Below are positions 5,508 to 12,035 of a DNA stretch of 14,524 nucleotides, piece by piece. The notes under the pieces are model-generated. The model made no database searches. It saw only the letters and a list, made by a program, of their open reading frames with translations, and was not told where the DNA came from. Positions within the stretch are counted from its first letter, which is position 1, and every line of letters starts with the position of its first letter. Position numbers and translations under genes: made by a program. Source of the stretch: DATLEX01 sp035525015 (GTDB lineage Bacteria; Acidobacteriota; Thermoanaerobaculia; Gp7-AA8); assembly GCA_035525015.1 (NCBI GenBank), contig DATLFC010000067.1, forward strand, positions 1-14,524, read 5' to 3'.

Positions 5508-7386
5508 GAAACGCGTCATCGGCACTGCCGGGCACATCGACCACGGCAAGACCTCGCTCGTCAAAGCGCTCACCGGTATCGACACCGACCGGCTGCCGGA
5601 AGAGAAGCGCCGCGGCATCACCATCGACCTCGGATTCGCGAGCTGGTTCACCGACGGCTGTCAGATCGGTTTCGTCGATGTGCCGGGCCACGAGCGTTTC
5701 GTGAAGAACATGCTCGCGGGCGCCGGCGGCATCGACGCCGTACTCCTCGTCGTGGCGGCGGACGAGTCGATCAAGCCGCAGACGCGCGAGCACTTCGCCA
5801 TCTGCCGACTTCTCGCCGTCCGCAGCGGTGTCGTGGCGATCACCAAATCGGACCTCGTCGAGCCGGATATCCTCGATCTCGTCGCCCTGGAAGTGGAGGA
5901 GCTCGTGGCCGGAAGCTTTCTGGAAGGACGTCCGGTGATTCCGGTCAGCAGCATCACCGGCGCCGGTCTGGACGAGCTTCGCGCGGCGCTCGTCGAAACG
6001 GCCACGGCCATCGACGATCGAGACGCGACGCGACGCGTCTTCCGCCTGCCGGTCGACCGCGTTTTCACGATGAAAGGCTTCGGCTCCGTCGTCACCGGCA
6101 CGACCTACTCGGGCCAGGTGCGGACCGACGCGGAGGTGGAGGTCGTGCCCGGCGGCCTCCGCAGCCGCGCCCGCGCCATTCAGGTGCACAGCGAGCCGCG
6201 CCCCTTCGCCACGGCAGGGGAACGGACGTCGATCAACCTGGCCGATATCTCGCTCGACCGTCTCCGGCGGGGACAGCAGCTCGTCGAGCCGGGGGCGCTC
6301 CAGCCGTCGCAGATCGTCACCGCGCAGCTCGAGCTGACGCACGACGCAAGAGCGCTCCGCGAACAGACGCGCGTCCGTTTTCACCATCTCGCCAGCGAGC
6401 TCCTCGGCAACTTCCGGTTCATCGACGAGACCGCGAACGAGGTGCGTCCCGGCGCCCGCACCTTCGTGCAGTTCCGGCTCGAATCGCCGCTCGTCGCGGT
6501 CGCCGGCGACCGTTTCGTCATCCGCCGCTATTCGCCGGCACTGACGATCGGCGGCGGCGTGATTCTCGATCCGCTCCTGCCGAAGCTCAGCCGCGGAACG
6601 CGTCCCGAGATCCTCGACACCCTGGCGAACGGGTCGCTCGTCCAGCGGATGGAGCTGGTGGCGAGACTGGAGGGGCTCCGCGGCCTGACGATCGAATCGA
6701 TCCGCGCCCGTACAGGCCTGACGACCGGCACGCTTCGGCAGGAACTGCGCGAGTTGCCGCACCTCGAGACGATCGCGGACGGACTCTGGATGCATCGCGA
6801 TGCGATCGTGGAGTTCCGGCGGAAGTCGATCGAATTTCTCGACCGCTGGTTCAAAGCAAACCGAATGGCCGTCGCGGTTCCGAAGAGCGAGTTCGTGCAG
6901 AAGCTCCTCCCTCCGATGATCGACCCGCGCGTGATCGATTTCCTTCTGGCCGACCTGTCGAAGGAGAAGATCGTGGCCGTGCGCGGCGACGTGCTGGAGA
7001 TCCCCGGCCGCTCGAAGACGCTCGGCGGCGCCGAAGGAGAGCTGGCCCGGATGATCGAATTGCGGTTCGCCGAGTCTGGGCTGAATCCTCCCGCCGTGTC
7101 GCTCGTGATCCGGTCGCTGACGCACAAGCCGAAGATGATCGAGGGGGTGATCGCGTACCTGGTCAGGCAGGGGACGCTGGTGCGGATCGCCGAGGGCGTC
7201 TATCTGCACCGCGATGCGCTGGCCGGAGCCCGCACCACCATCGCCGCCCGCAAAGGGGAGACGCTCGACGTCGGTCAGTTCAAGGAGATGTTTGGTTTGT
7301 CGAGGAAGGTGGCGATCCCGCTGCTGGAGCTTTTCGATCGGGAGGGCGTGACGAAGCGCGTGGGCGACTCCCGTCAGGTTCTGTAG
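5494..7386 (+). CDS. selB: selenocysteine-specific translation elongation factor SelB
   Basis: SelB is a cytosolic GTPase that brings Sec-tRNA(Sec) to the ribosome at UGA codons marked by a SECIS hairpin. From the CTG start the protein is 630 residues, near the 614 of E. coli. The GTPase motifs are ordered as in the EF-Tu superfamily: P-loop GHIDHGKTS (13-21), RRGITIDLGF, DVPGHE (62-67), and TKSD (117-120). Two beta-barrel domains follow. The C-terminal third consists of winged helices, ending in the family signature FKEMFGLSRKVAIPLLE, DREGVTKRVGD. No ATG/GTG/TTG lies upstream of the P-loop in this frame, so CTG at 5494 is the best start; starting at GTG 5680 would remove the P-loop. It overlaps DUF72 by 14 nt. 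The final 21 coding bases are duplicated downstream. Its presence implies a selenocysteine pathway, whose other genes are not in this window. Confidence 0.95.
   Translation: MTERKKRVIGTAGHIDHGKTSLVKALTGIDTDRLPEEKRRGITIDLGFASWFTDGCQIGFVDVPGHERFVKNMLAGAGGIDAVLLVVAADESIKPQTREHFAICRLLAVRSGVVAITKSDLVEPDILDLVALEVEELVAGSFLEGRPVIPVSSITGAGLDELRAALVETATAIDDRDATRRVFRLPVDRVFTMKGFGSVVTGTTYSGQVRTDAEVEVVPGGLRSRARAIQVHSEPRPFATAGERTSINLADISLDRLRRGQQLVEPGALQPSQIVTAQLELTHDARALREQTRVRFHHLASELLGNFRFIDETANEVRPGARTFVQFRLESPLVAVAGDRFVIRRYSPALTIGGGVILDPLLPKLSRGTRPEILDTLANGSLVQRMELVARLEGLRGLTIESIRARTGLTTGTLRQELRELPHLETIADGLWMHRDAIVEFRRKSIEFLDRWFKANRMAVAVPKSEFVQKLLPPMIDPRVIDFLLADLSKEKIVAVRGDVLEIPGRSKTLGGAEGELARMIELRFAESGLNPPAVSLVIRSLTHKPKMIEGVIAYLVRQGTLVRIAEGVYLHRDALAGARTTIAARKGETLDVGQFKEMFGLSRKVAIPLLELFDREGVTKRVGDSRQVL
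7364..7384 (+). repeat. 21-bp direct repeat, copy 1 (end of selB)
   Basis: This copy covers the last coding bases of selB, from GCGACTCCC to TTCTGT, stopping just inside the TAG. An identical copy lies at 7536-7556. The 151 bp between them contain an inverted-repeat element. Confidence 0.9.
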
Positions 7387-7481
7387 CTATCCCGAGCGCA
7401 GCTCGTGAAGTTTATCCCGAGCGCAGCGAGGGATCTCCGGTACCACCGGACTGCTTGATCCTTCCGCGTCAGTCCGCTCGT
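7387..7481. other. selB / lipoprotein convergent gap, mostly repeat element
   Basis: The gap between the selB stop and the lipoprotein stop consists of repeat material. TATCCCGAGCGCAGC occurs at 7388-7402 and again at 7413-7427 (25-bp period), followed by the left REP-like arm and an inner 7-bp stem (CGGACTG 7447-7453 with CAGTCCG 7470-7476). I see no tRNA(Sec), U-tract terminator or ORF here. Confidence 0.7.
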
Positions 7482-7525
7482 TCACGGGGACGACTTCCGG
7501 AGATCCCTCGCCTTCGGCTCGGGAT
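7414..7525. repeat. REPIN-like element: two inverted REP-type arms
   Basis: The left arm is ATCCCGAGC (7414-7422), a 4-nt spacer, then CGAGGGATCTCCGG (7427-7440). The right arm is CCGGAGATCCCTCG (7497-7510), a 6-nt spacer, then GCTCGGGAT (7517-7525). The arms are perfect inverted copies over 14 plus 9 bp and differ only in the spacer. The 56-bp centre holds a smaller hairpin. The arm resembles short palindromic sequences repeated many times in some GC-rich genomes; copy number cannot be judged from this window. The right arm lies inside the coding end of the lipoprotein gene. Confidence 0.8.
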
Positions 7526-8267
7526 GAGGCCCCCTGCGACTCCCGTCAGGTTCTGTGACCTCGCGGTAATCCGCGGGAATCTCGAGCAGCGAGGCTTGTA
7601 CGCCCCGCTCCTGAATCGCCGTCACCCTCCGCTCGACGACCATGACCGCGTTTCCGAACGGCAGTTCGGCGCGATCGACCAGGGGAAAACCGCGCATGCC
7701 GAGGAGCTCCTCATCGGCCTCGGCGGCGATGCCGCCGAGTCGCGTGGACGGGTCCGTGGTTCCATGGATCATGGCGAAGAGGTCGTCGGGGATGCGCGGG
7801 TGGGAGCCGAACCAGAGCTCCCGCTGGTAGCCGCCGAGGCGGATCAGCGCCTGCGTCGCCGGCAGCGTGAGGATCTCGCGTTGCGCACCGGTGGCCTGGA
7901 ACTGCGCGACGGGAAGCTCCCGGTCCACCGGCCGGCGGAGCGCGGCGCGGCGGCGGGCCAGCACCGAATCGAGCGGCTCGGTGCGATACGTGCCGTTCAG
8001 GTCATTGACCAGTGTCACATTGCGGTTTGCGAGATCGTAGAGGCGCCAGCGCTCCGCTTCGTCCGTGCTGCGCGCCTTGTTTCCGGCGATGAGCACCGTG
8101 TGCGTCGTGGTGCGATTCGCCGGCTGCACGGTGGTCTGGATCGTCACGACGATGGCCGAGACCATGCGTCCGCGCCGCGCCGGCGGAACGTTGGGCGTGG
8201 CGGGAGGCTCCTGCCGGCAGGCGCTCAACAGAAGGACCACCACAGTCGCGCGCCTGAACAACCTCAC
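7482..8267 (-). CDS. predicted lipoprotein of unknown function
   Basis: The 261-residue protein starts with a short basic and hydrophobic signal (3-16) ending in the lipobox LSAC, so Cys17 should be lipidated and the protein exported and anchored in a membrane. The mature part is mixed alpha/beta with no recognised catalytic motif; I do not know the family. The GTG start at 8265-8267 immediately follows the polA stop (TGAGTG), with GAAGGA in the polA end as ribosome-binding site, so it is translationally coupled to polA. The last 25 or so residues are odd. TEPDGSR is encoded by the antisense of a duplicated piece of selB, and PHPEPKARDLR by a REP-like arm. The natural C-terminus was probably shorter or different before the repeat arrived. 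Confidence 0.8.
   Translation of the reverse strand: MRLFRRATVVVLLLSACRQEPPATPNVPPARRGRMVSAIVVTIQTTVQPANRTTTHTVLIAGNKARSTDEAERWRLYDLANRNVTLVNDLNGTYRTEPLDSVLARRRAALRRPVDRELPVAQFQATGAQREILTLPATQALIRLGGYQRELWFGSHPRIPDDLFAMIHGTTDPSTRLGGIAAEADEELLGMRGFPLVDRAELPFGNAVMVVERRVTAIQERGVQASLLEIPADYREVTEPDGSRRGPHPEPKARDLRKSSP
7536..7556 (+). repeat. 21-bp direct repeat, copy 2 (inside lipoprotein gene)
   Basis: Identical to the 21 bases at the end of selB. Here it is followed by TGA instead of TAG in the selB sense, so the copy still reads as the last residues of SelB plus a stop. In the minus sense it codes for TEPDGSR of the lipoprotein. Confidence 0.9.
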
Positions 8268-10925
8268 TCAGTCCTTCGCCTCGTACCAGCTCTTTCCCCA
8301 GTGCGTGTCGACCGCCAGCGGGACCGCCAGGGGAAAGATGTTCTCCATGGTTTCTTTCACGATTCCGGCCACCTCGCTCGCGCGTGTCTCCGGCGTCTCG
8401 ATCACGATCTCATCATGCACGGTGAGCAGCATGCGCGCACCCGAGCCGTTCCCGTCCAGACGCTTGTCGAGCGCGATCATCGCCAGCTTCAGCAGATCGG
8501 CCGCCGTCCCCTGAATCGGTGCGTTGATGGCCATCCGCTCCGCGTTCCCTCGCACGGTGAAGGAGCGGTTGTGGATCTCCGGGATGTAACGGACGCGGCC
8601 GAACAGCGTCGTCACCTTCCCGCTCGCACGGGCTTCCTCCAGCGTCTTGTCGAGAAACTCCTGGATCTTCGGGTAGCGCGCGAAGTAGGCGTCGATCCAG
8701 TCCTTCGCCTGCCCGGTGGAGATGTTCAACTCGTTCGAGAGGCGGAAGGCGGACATCCCGTAGAGCACGCCGAAGTTGATCGTCTTGGCCGCCCGCCGCT
8801 GCTCCGCGGTCAGCTTCTCCTCCGGGATGTTGAACATGCCCGAGGCCGTGGAGCGATGGATGTCGGCGCCGCGGCGGAACGTCTCGATCAGACTCTCGTC
8901 CTGGCTCATGTGCGCCAGGACGCGCAGCTCGACCTGCGAGTAATCGGCCGAGAGCAGAACGTACCCCTCCTCGGCGGTGAACGCCTTCCGGATCGTTCGA
9001 CCGAGCTCGGTCCGGATCGGGATGTTCTGCAGATTCGGATCGGAGGACGAGAGCCGTCCCGTGGCCGCCACGGCCTGGTTGAACGACGTGTGAACGCGGC
9101 CGTCGGCCGCCACGAGCTGCGGCAGCGCGTCGACGTAGGTGCCCTTCAGCTTGTGCAGCTCACGGTGCTGCAGGATGAGCTGCGGCACGACGAAGCCGTG
9201 CGATGCCAGCTCGGTCAGCACTTCGACGCTGGTCGAGAAGCTCTTCGTCGTCTTCGTCTTCTTGAGCACGGGGTACTGCAGCTTCTCGAACAGCACCTGC
9301 CCGAGCTGCATCGGCGAGTTGATGTTGAACTCCATCCCCGCCTCCGCGTAGATCCGCTTCTCCAGCTCGGCGAGCTGCGCGCCCATCGTCGCCGACATCT
9401 CGCCCAGCATCCCGACGTCGATGCGGATGCCCCGCTCCTCCATGCGCGCCAGCACCGGCGTGAGCGGCATCTCGATCCGCTCGTAGATGTCGAGCAGCGC
9501 CGGATCGCGCCGTATCTCCGGCTCGAGCATCCCGGCGAGCAGTACGGCCAGATCGGACTTCTCGCCCAGGTACTGCACGTAGGGAGCGAGGGCGCTGGAG
9601 CCGATCTCGCGCTCGATCTCGAAGAGCGGCGCTGTCTTTGCGACGTCCTTGCGGACCACGGCGTCGACCTTCAGACGGTCGCGGGCCACGTTGCCGAGGG
9701 CGTGGCTCGGAAGGCCGGGGTTGATGACGTACGACATCAGCATCGTGTCGGCGAGGCGCGACGGCACCGGCCAGCCGGCCGCGCGCAGGCGTCGCATCTG
9801 CAGCTTCGCGTCGTGCGTCACGAAGAGGCGATCCGACCGCAGCACCTCGCCGATCGCATCGCGGAATACATCGCTGGCGGGCACGATCAGCGACTCGTGC
9901 GGCTCGCGAGTCAGAGATACGGCCATGATGTCGCCGAATCCGTCTGCCGTCACCGGTTCCACCCACAGCCCCATCGGAGCGCGGGCGGCCTCACCCGCGC
10001 CGGCAAAGGTCCTCACGTCCCCGGCCGCCCCGGCAATCCGGTAATCCTTCGGCTGCGCCGGCGCTTCCGGCAGAAACTCCTGCATCAGCGACGCGAACTC
10101 CAGCCGCGAGAAGACGTCGTGCAGCAGCGCCCGATCCGGCTCCTGCCGCTTCAGCGTCTCGAAGTCGAGGTCGAGATCGAGATCGCACTGGATCCGCGCC
10201 AGGTCGCGCGAGAGGAAGGCCTTGTCGCGGTTCTCTTCGAGCGATTTCTTCTGCGAGGCCCGCTTGATCTGATCGAGATTCTCGTAGACGCCGTCGAGCG
10301 AGCCGAACTGCTGGATCAGCGCCTTCGCCCCCTTTTCGCCGATGCCCGGTACGCCGGGAATGTTGTCGATGGCATCGCCCCAGATCGCCATCACGTCGAC
10401 GACTTTCTCCGGCGGCAGGCCGAACGCTTCCTCCACCCCTTTCGCGTCGTACAGGACTTCCCGGCCGGTGTGGTAGAACGAGATCCCCTCGCCGACGAGC
10501 TGGAAAAAGTCCTTGTCGCTCGTGGCGATGACCACGCGATAGCCGCGGTCGCGGGCCGCGCAGGCGAGCGAGCCGATGAAGTCGTCGGCTTCCCATTCCG
10601 AGGCACGGATGATGGGGATCCGGAAGCCCTCGAGCACCTCGTAGACGAGCGGGATCTGCACCGACAGATCGTCGGGCATCGGTTTGCGGTCCTTCTTGTA
10701 GTCCTTGAACTGCGCTTCGCGCACGGTGGATGGACCTTCGTCGAAGGCGACGGCGATGCAGTCCGGCTGATGGTCTTTCAGCAGCTTGCGCAGCATCTGC
10801 ACGAAGCCGTAGACGGCGTTGGTGGCGAACCCGGCCGAGTTCGTCAGGTTCCGGATCGCGTAATACGAGCGGTAAACGTTGTTGGAGCCGTCGATGAGAA
10901 ACAGCGTGGGCTTCTTCTGCGCCAT
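8268..10925 (-). CDS. polA: DNA polymerase I
   Basis: The 885-residue protein has all three Pol I regions and acts in Okazaki-fragment processing and repair synthesis. The 5' nuclease domain (1-290) keeps its acidic residues: Asp12, FDEG (61-64), EADD (112-115), SDKD (136-139), Asp184 and Asp187, then a helix-hairpin-helix GVPGIG (191-196). The polymerase domain has GRLSSSDPNLQNIP (623-636), motif A DYSQVELR (661-668, Asp661), motif B RRAAKTINFGVLYG (710-723, with Phe718), and motif C VHDEI (836-840, Asp838). The middle 3'-5' exonuclease-like region (about 300-475) has lost the DxE pair and the next Asp, so proofreading is probably absent, as in Taq. The ATG at 10923-10925 lacks a clear ribosome-binding site. 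A lipoprotein gene follows with no gap. Confidence 0.97.
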   Translation of the reverse strand: MAQKKPTLFLIDGSNNVYRSYYAIRNLTNSAGFATNAVYGFVQMLRKLLKDHQPDCIAVAFDEGPSTVREAQFKDYKKDRKPMPDDLSVQIPLVYEVLEGFRIPIIRASEWEADDFIGSLACAARDRGYRVVIATSDKDFFQLVGEGISFYHTGREVLYDAKGVEEAFGLPPEKVVDVMAIWGDAIDNIPGVPGIGEKGAKALIQQFGSLDGVYENLDQIKRASQKKSLEENRDKAFLSRDLARIQCDLDLDLDFETLKRQEPDRALLHDVFSRLEFASLMQEFLPEAPAQPKDYRIAGAAGDVRTFAGAGEAARAPMGLWVEPVTADGFGDIMAVSLTREPHESLIVPASDVFRDAIGEVLRSDRLFVTHDAKLQMRRLRAAGWPVPSRLADTMLMSYVINPGLPSHALGNVARDRLKVDAVVRKDVAKTAPLFEIEREIGSSALAPYVQYLGEKSDLAVLLAGMLEPEIRRDPALLDIYERIEMPLTPVLARMEERGIRIDVGMLGEMSATMGAQLAELEKRIYAEAGMEFNINSPMQLGQVLFEKLQYPVLKKTKTTKSFSTSVEVLTELASHGFVVPQLILQHRELHKLKGTYVDALPQLVAADGRVHTSFNQAVAATGRLSSSDPNLQNIPIRTELGRTIRKAFTAEEGYVLLSADYSQVELRVLAHMSQDESLIETFRRGADIHRSTASGMFNIPEEKLTAEQRRAAKTINFGVLYGMSAFRLSNELNISTGQAKDWIDAYFARYPKIQEFLDKTLEEARASGKVTTLFGRVRYIPEIHNRSFTVRGNAERMAINAPIQGTAADLLKLAMIALDKRLDGNGSGARMLLTVHDEIVIETPETRASEVAGIVKETMENIFPLAVPLAVDTHWGKSWYEAKD

Positions 10926-10928
10926 CGG

Positions 10929-10949
10929 GTAGCGGAGTTTACCCGCTAC
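10929..10949 (-). promoter_or_regulatory. hairpin and -10-like box before polA
   Basis: GTAGCGG (10929-10935) pairs with CCGCTAC (10943-10949) around a 7-nt loop. On the minus strand the loop carries TAAACT (10936-10941), a -10-like hexamer 10 nt before the polA ATG. It could be a promoter giving a very short leader, or a structural element over the start. No convincing -35 is visible. Confidence 0.3.
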
Positions 10950-10988
10950 TCGTACCCGTCACGGTTGGGAGGTGGGCCAGAAACACAA

Positions 10989-11008
10989 ACGGAGCCTTTC
11001 GGCTCCGT
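10989..11008 (-). terminator. intrinsic terminator with GAAA loop, minus-strand sense
   Basis: ACGGAGCC (10989-10996) pairs perfectly with GGCTCCGT (11001-11008). On the minus strand the loop is GAAA and the tail is TTTGTGTTT, a usable U-tract; the plus-strand tail is poor. No confident minus-strand gene lies directly upstream, so it implies a transcript from 11010-11300, most simply the small ORF at 11072-11191. Confidence 0.7.
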
Positions 11009-11071
11009 CGTGTTACCTCGAGGGCTGGACTGCTGCGGCCAGTTGGTAGGCTTTCAAGGAAGCTTATGTGA

Positions 11072-11191
11072 TTAATCGTCCAAAATCGGTCCAATTTTTA
11101 GGAGGGAGCCCGCAGCAGCCACTTTATGCGCGAACGAGTCAGGCTGGATTCGCGCTTCGGTTTCGAGTTCTTCTGTTCGAAACCTGTTCAT
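11072..11191 (-). CDS. possible 39-residue small protein or ORF remnant
   Basis: An ATG at 11189-11191 preceded by GAGGGC at about 5 nt opens a frame of 39 codons ending in TAA. The predicted peptide is mixed and not low-complexity: an acidic N-terminal helix (EELETEAR, residues 7-14), a middle segment with Asp, His and Lys, a hydrophobic AAAGSLLKIGPIL, and a final DD. The same frame stays open upstream past two GTG codons (11243-11248), allowing 58 residues. A terminator in the same sense lies about 65 nt beyond the stop. Another short frame ending at 11013-11015 reads LKAYQLAAAVQPSR, so this could be the frameshifted remains of a larger gene or part of a non-coding RNA. I recognise no family. 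Confidence 0.3.
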   Translation of the reverse strand: MNRFRTEELETEARIQPDSFAHKVAAAGSLLKIGPILDD

Positions 11192-11372
11192 GTTGCCCTC
11201 ACTGCCTGCTAGAAACACGCCAGATAGGTGAGCTGTCTCACGCACCACCGTGTGCTGCCCGAAACGTTAGAAAACAAAAGCCTTCCTGTCGCATCGCCGC
11301 TAAGCGCCATTCCTCCGCATCTCCGGAAACTTTTTCCTCGTCTGGCGCCGCAGTTGCAAAACTGACCGGCGG

Positions 11373-12035
11373 ATGCGGAAGCTCTTCTTTGCGCTCCTTC
11401 TCACCGCCGTGCCCGCCGAAGCGCAGGACTGGAGCATAGGCGTCGGCTCGGGACCCTTCGTCTTCGGCAGCTTCGTCGAACGGACGACCCGCGTCTCCAC
11501 GCCCGACGGGAGCGCGACGCAGACCGCAATGCTCTCGGCGGAGACGCGCCCCGGCCTCGCCGTCGATCTCGAGCGGCGTCTCGGCGATCGCTTCGCCATC
11601 CGGCTCGAGGGATCGTTTACCCGCGCACCGCTCGGCATCAAAGGCAGCGAGCGGCAGGATGAGGCCGTTGCTGTCCCCGCCGGCGACATCGACATCACGA
11701 CGCTCATGCTTCCGCTCATCATCCGCATCAATCCCCGCGGCACGTTTCGCTTTCACGTGATGGGAGGACCGGCGGCCGCTGCCTACACCCTCAAGACGCG
11801 CCCGAACGCCGCCGGGACGATTCCGGTCTTCCGCGGCACGCGCACCGAATGGGGCGGGGCGTTCGGCGCGGGGATGGCCTGGCACTGGACTGACCGCTTC
11901 GCGGTCGAGGTGAACGCAACCGACATCAACACGTCGTCGCCGTTCCGGGAGGATGAGATCGGCGGAATCGGCGCAATCGAGATCCACCGCCCGAACAACC
12001 TGCACTCCACGGCCGGGATCCGCTATCGATTCTGA
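11373..12035 (+). CDS. outer-membrane beta-barrel protein
   Basis: The 220-residue protein begins with a Sec signal peptide (MRKLFFALLLTAVPAEA, probable cleavage after Ala17). The mature part alternates short polar turns with amphipathic strands (for example GLAVDLERRL, FAIRLEGSF, FRFHVMGG, WGGAFGAGMAW, FAVEVNATDI) and ends in YRF with a terminal Phe, the C-terminal signal for barrel assembly. Length and pattern suit an eight- to ten-strand OmpA/OmpX-like barrel, but the exact family and function are unknown. The ATG at 11373 has no good ribosome-binding site upstream. Its last 13 nt overlap the end of the convergent membrane-protein gene, and no terminator separates them. Confidence 0.8.
   Translation: MRKLFFALLLTAVPAEAQDWSIGVGSGPFVFGSFVERTTRVSTPDGSATQTAMLSAETRPGLAVDLERRLGDRFAIRLEGSFTRAPLGIKGSERQDEAVAVPAGDIDITTLMLPLIIRINPRGTFRFHVMGGPAAAAYTLKTRPNAAGTIPVFRGTRTEWGGAFGAGMAWHWTDRFAVEVNATDINTSSPFREDEIGGIGAIEIHRPNNLHSTAGIRYRF

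Larger units (their letters stand above)
10926..11372. other. 447-bp region without a confident gene; local GC dip
   Basis: From the polA side it holds a 7-bp hairpin at the polA leader (10929-10949), an intrinsic terminator (10989-11008), a separated inverted repeat (11030-11038 with 11110-11118), a possible small gene (11072-11191, minus), a near-tandem repeat AATCGTCCAA/AATCGGTCCAA (11074-11095), and an 8-bp hairpin (11159-11166 with 11177-11184). By hand count 11041-11100 has 22 G/C of 60, well below the flanking genes, and 11221-11280 has 31 of 60. The region must also contain the promoter of the outer-membrane gene at 11373, which I could not identify. Confidence 0.6.

Noticed and set aside
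7387..7560. Possible tRNA(Sec) gene next to selB
   Set aside because: The structure here is the inverted repeat; no long extra arm, T-loop or UCA anticodon arrangement is present.
7455..11075. Open frame of about 1200 codons on the plus strand opposite polA and the lipoprotein gene
   Set aside because: It mirrors polA codon by codon, its product is Arg/His/Leu-rich without domains, and polA motifs are unambiguous on the other strand. It is a by-product of high GC.
11150..11190. GTTCGAAAC suggesting a tRNA T-loop, or a tRNA/tmRNA gene
   Set aside because: Flanking bases do not pair as a T-stem, and no acceptor, anticodon stem or tmRNA tag sequence was found on either strand.
11246..11280. 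ACGTTAGA resembling an integron attC core
   Set aside because: The seventh base does not fit GTTRRRY, no matching RYYYAAC partner was found within 140 bp, and there is no integrase or cassette array.
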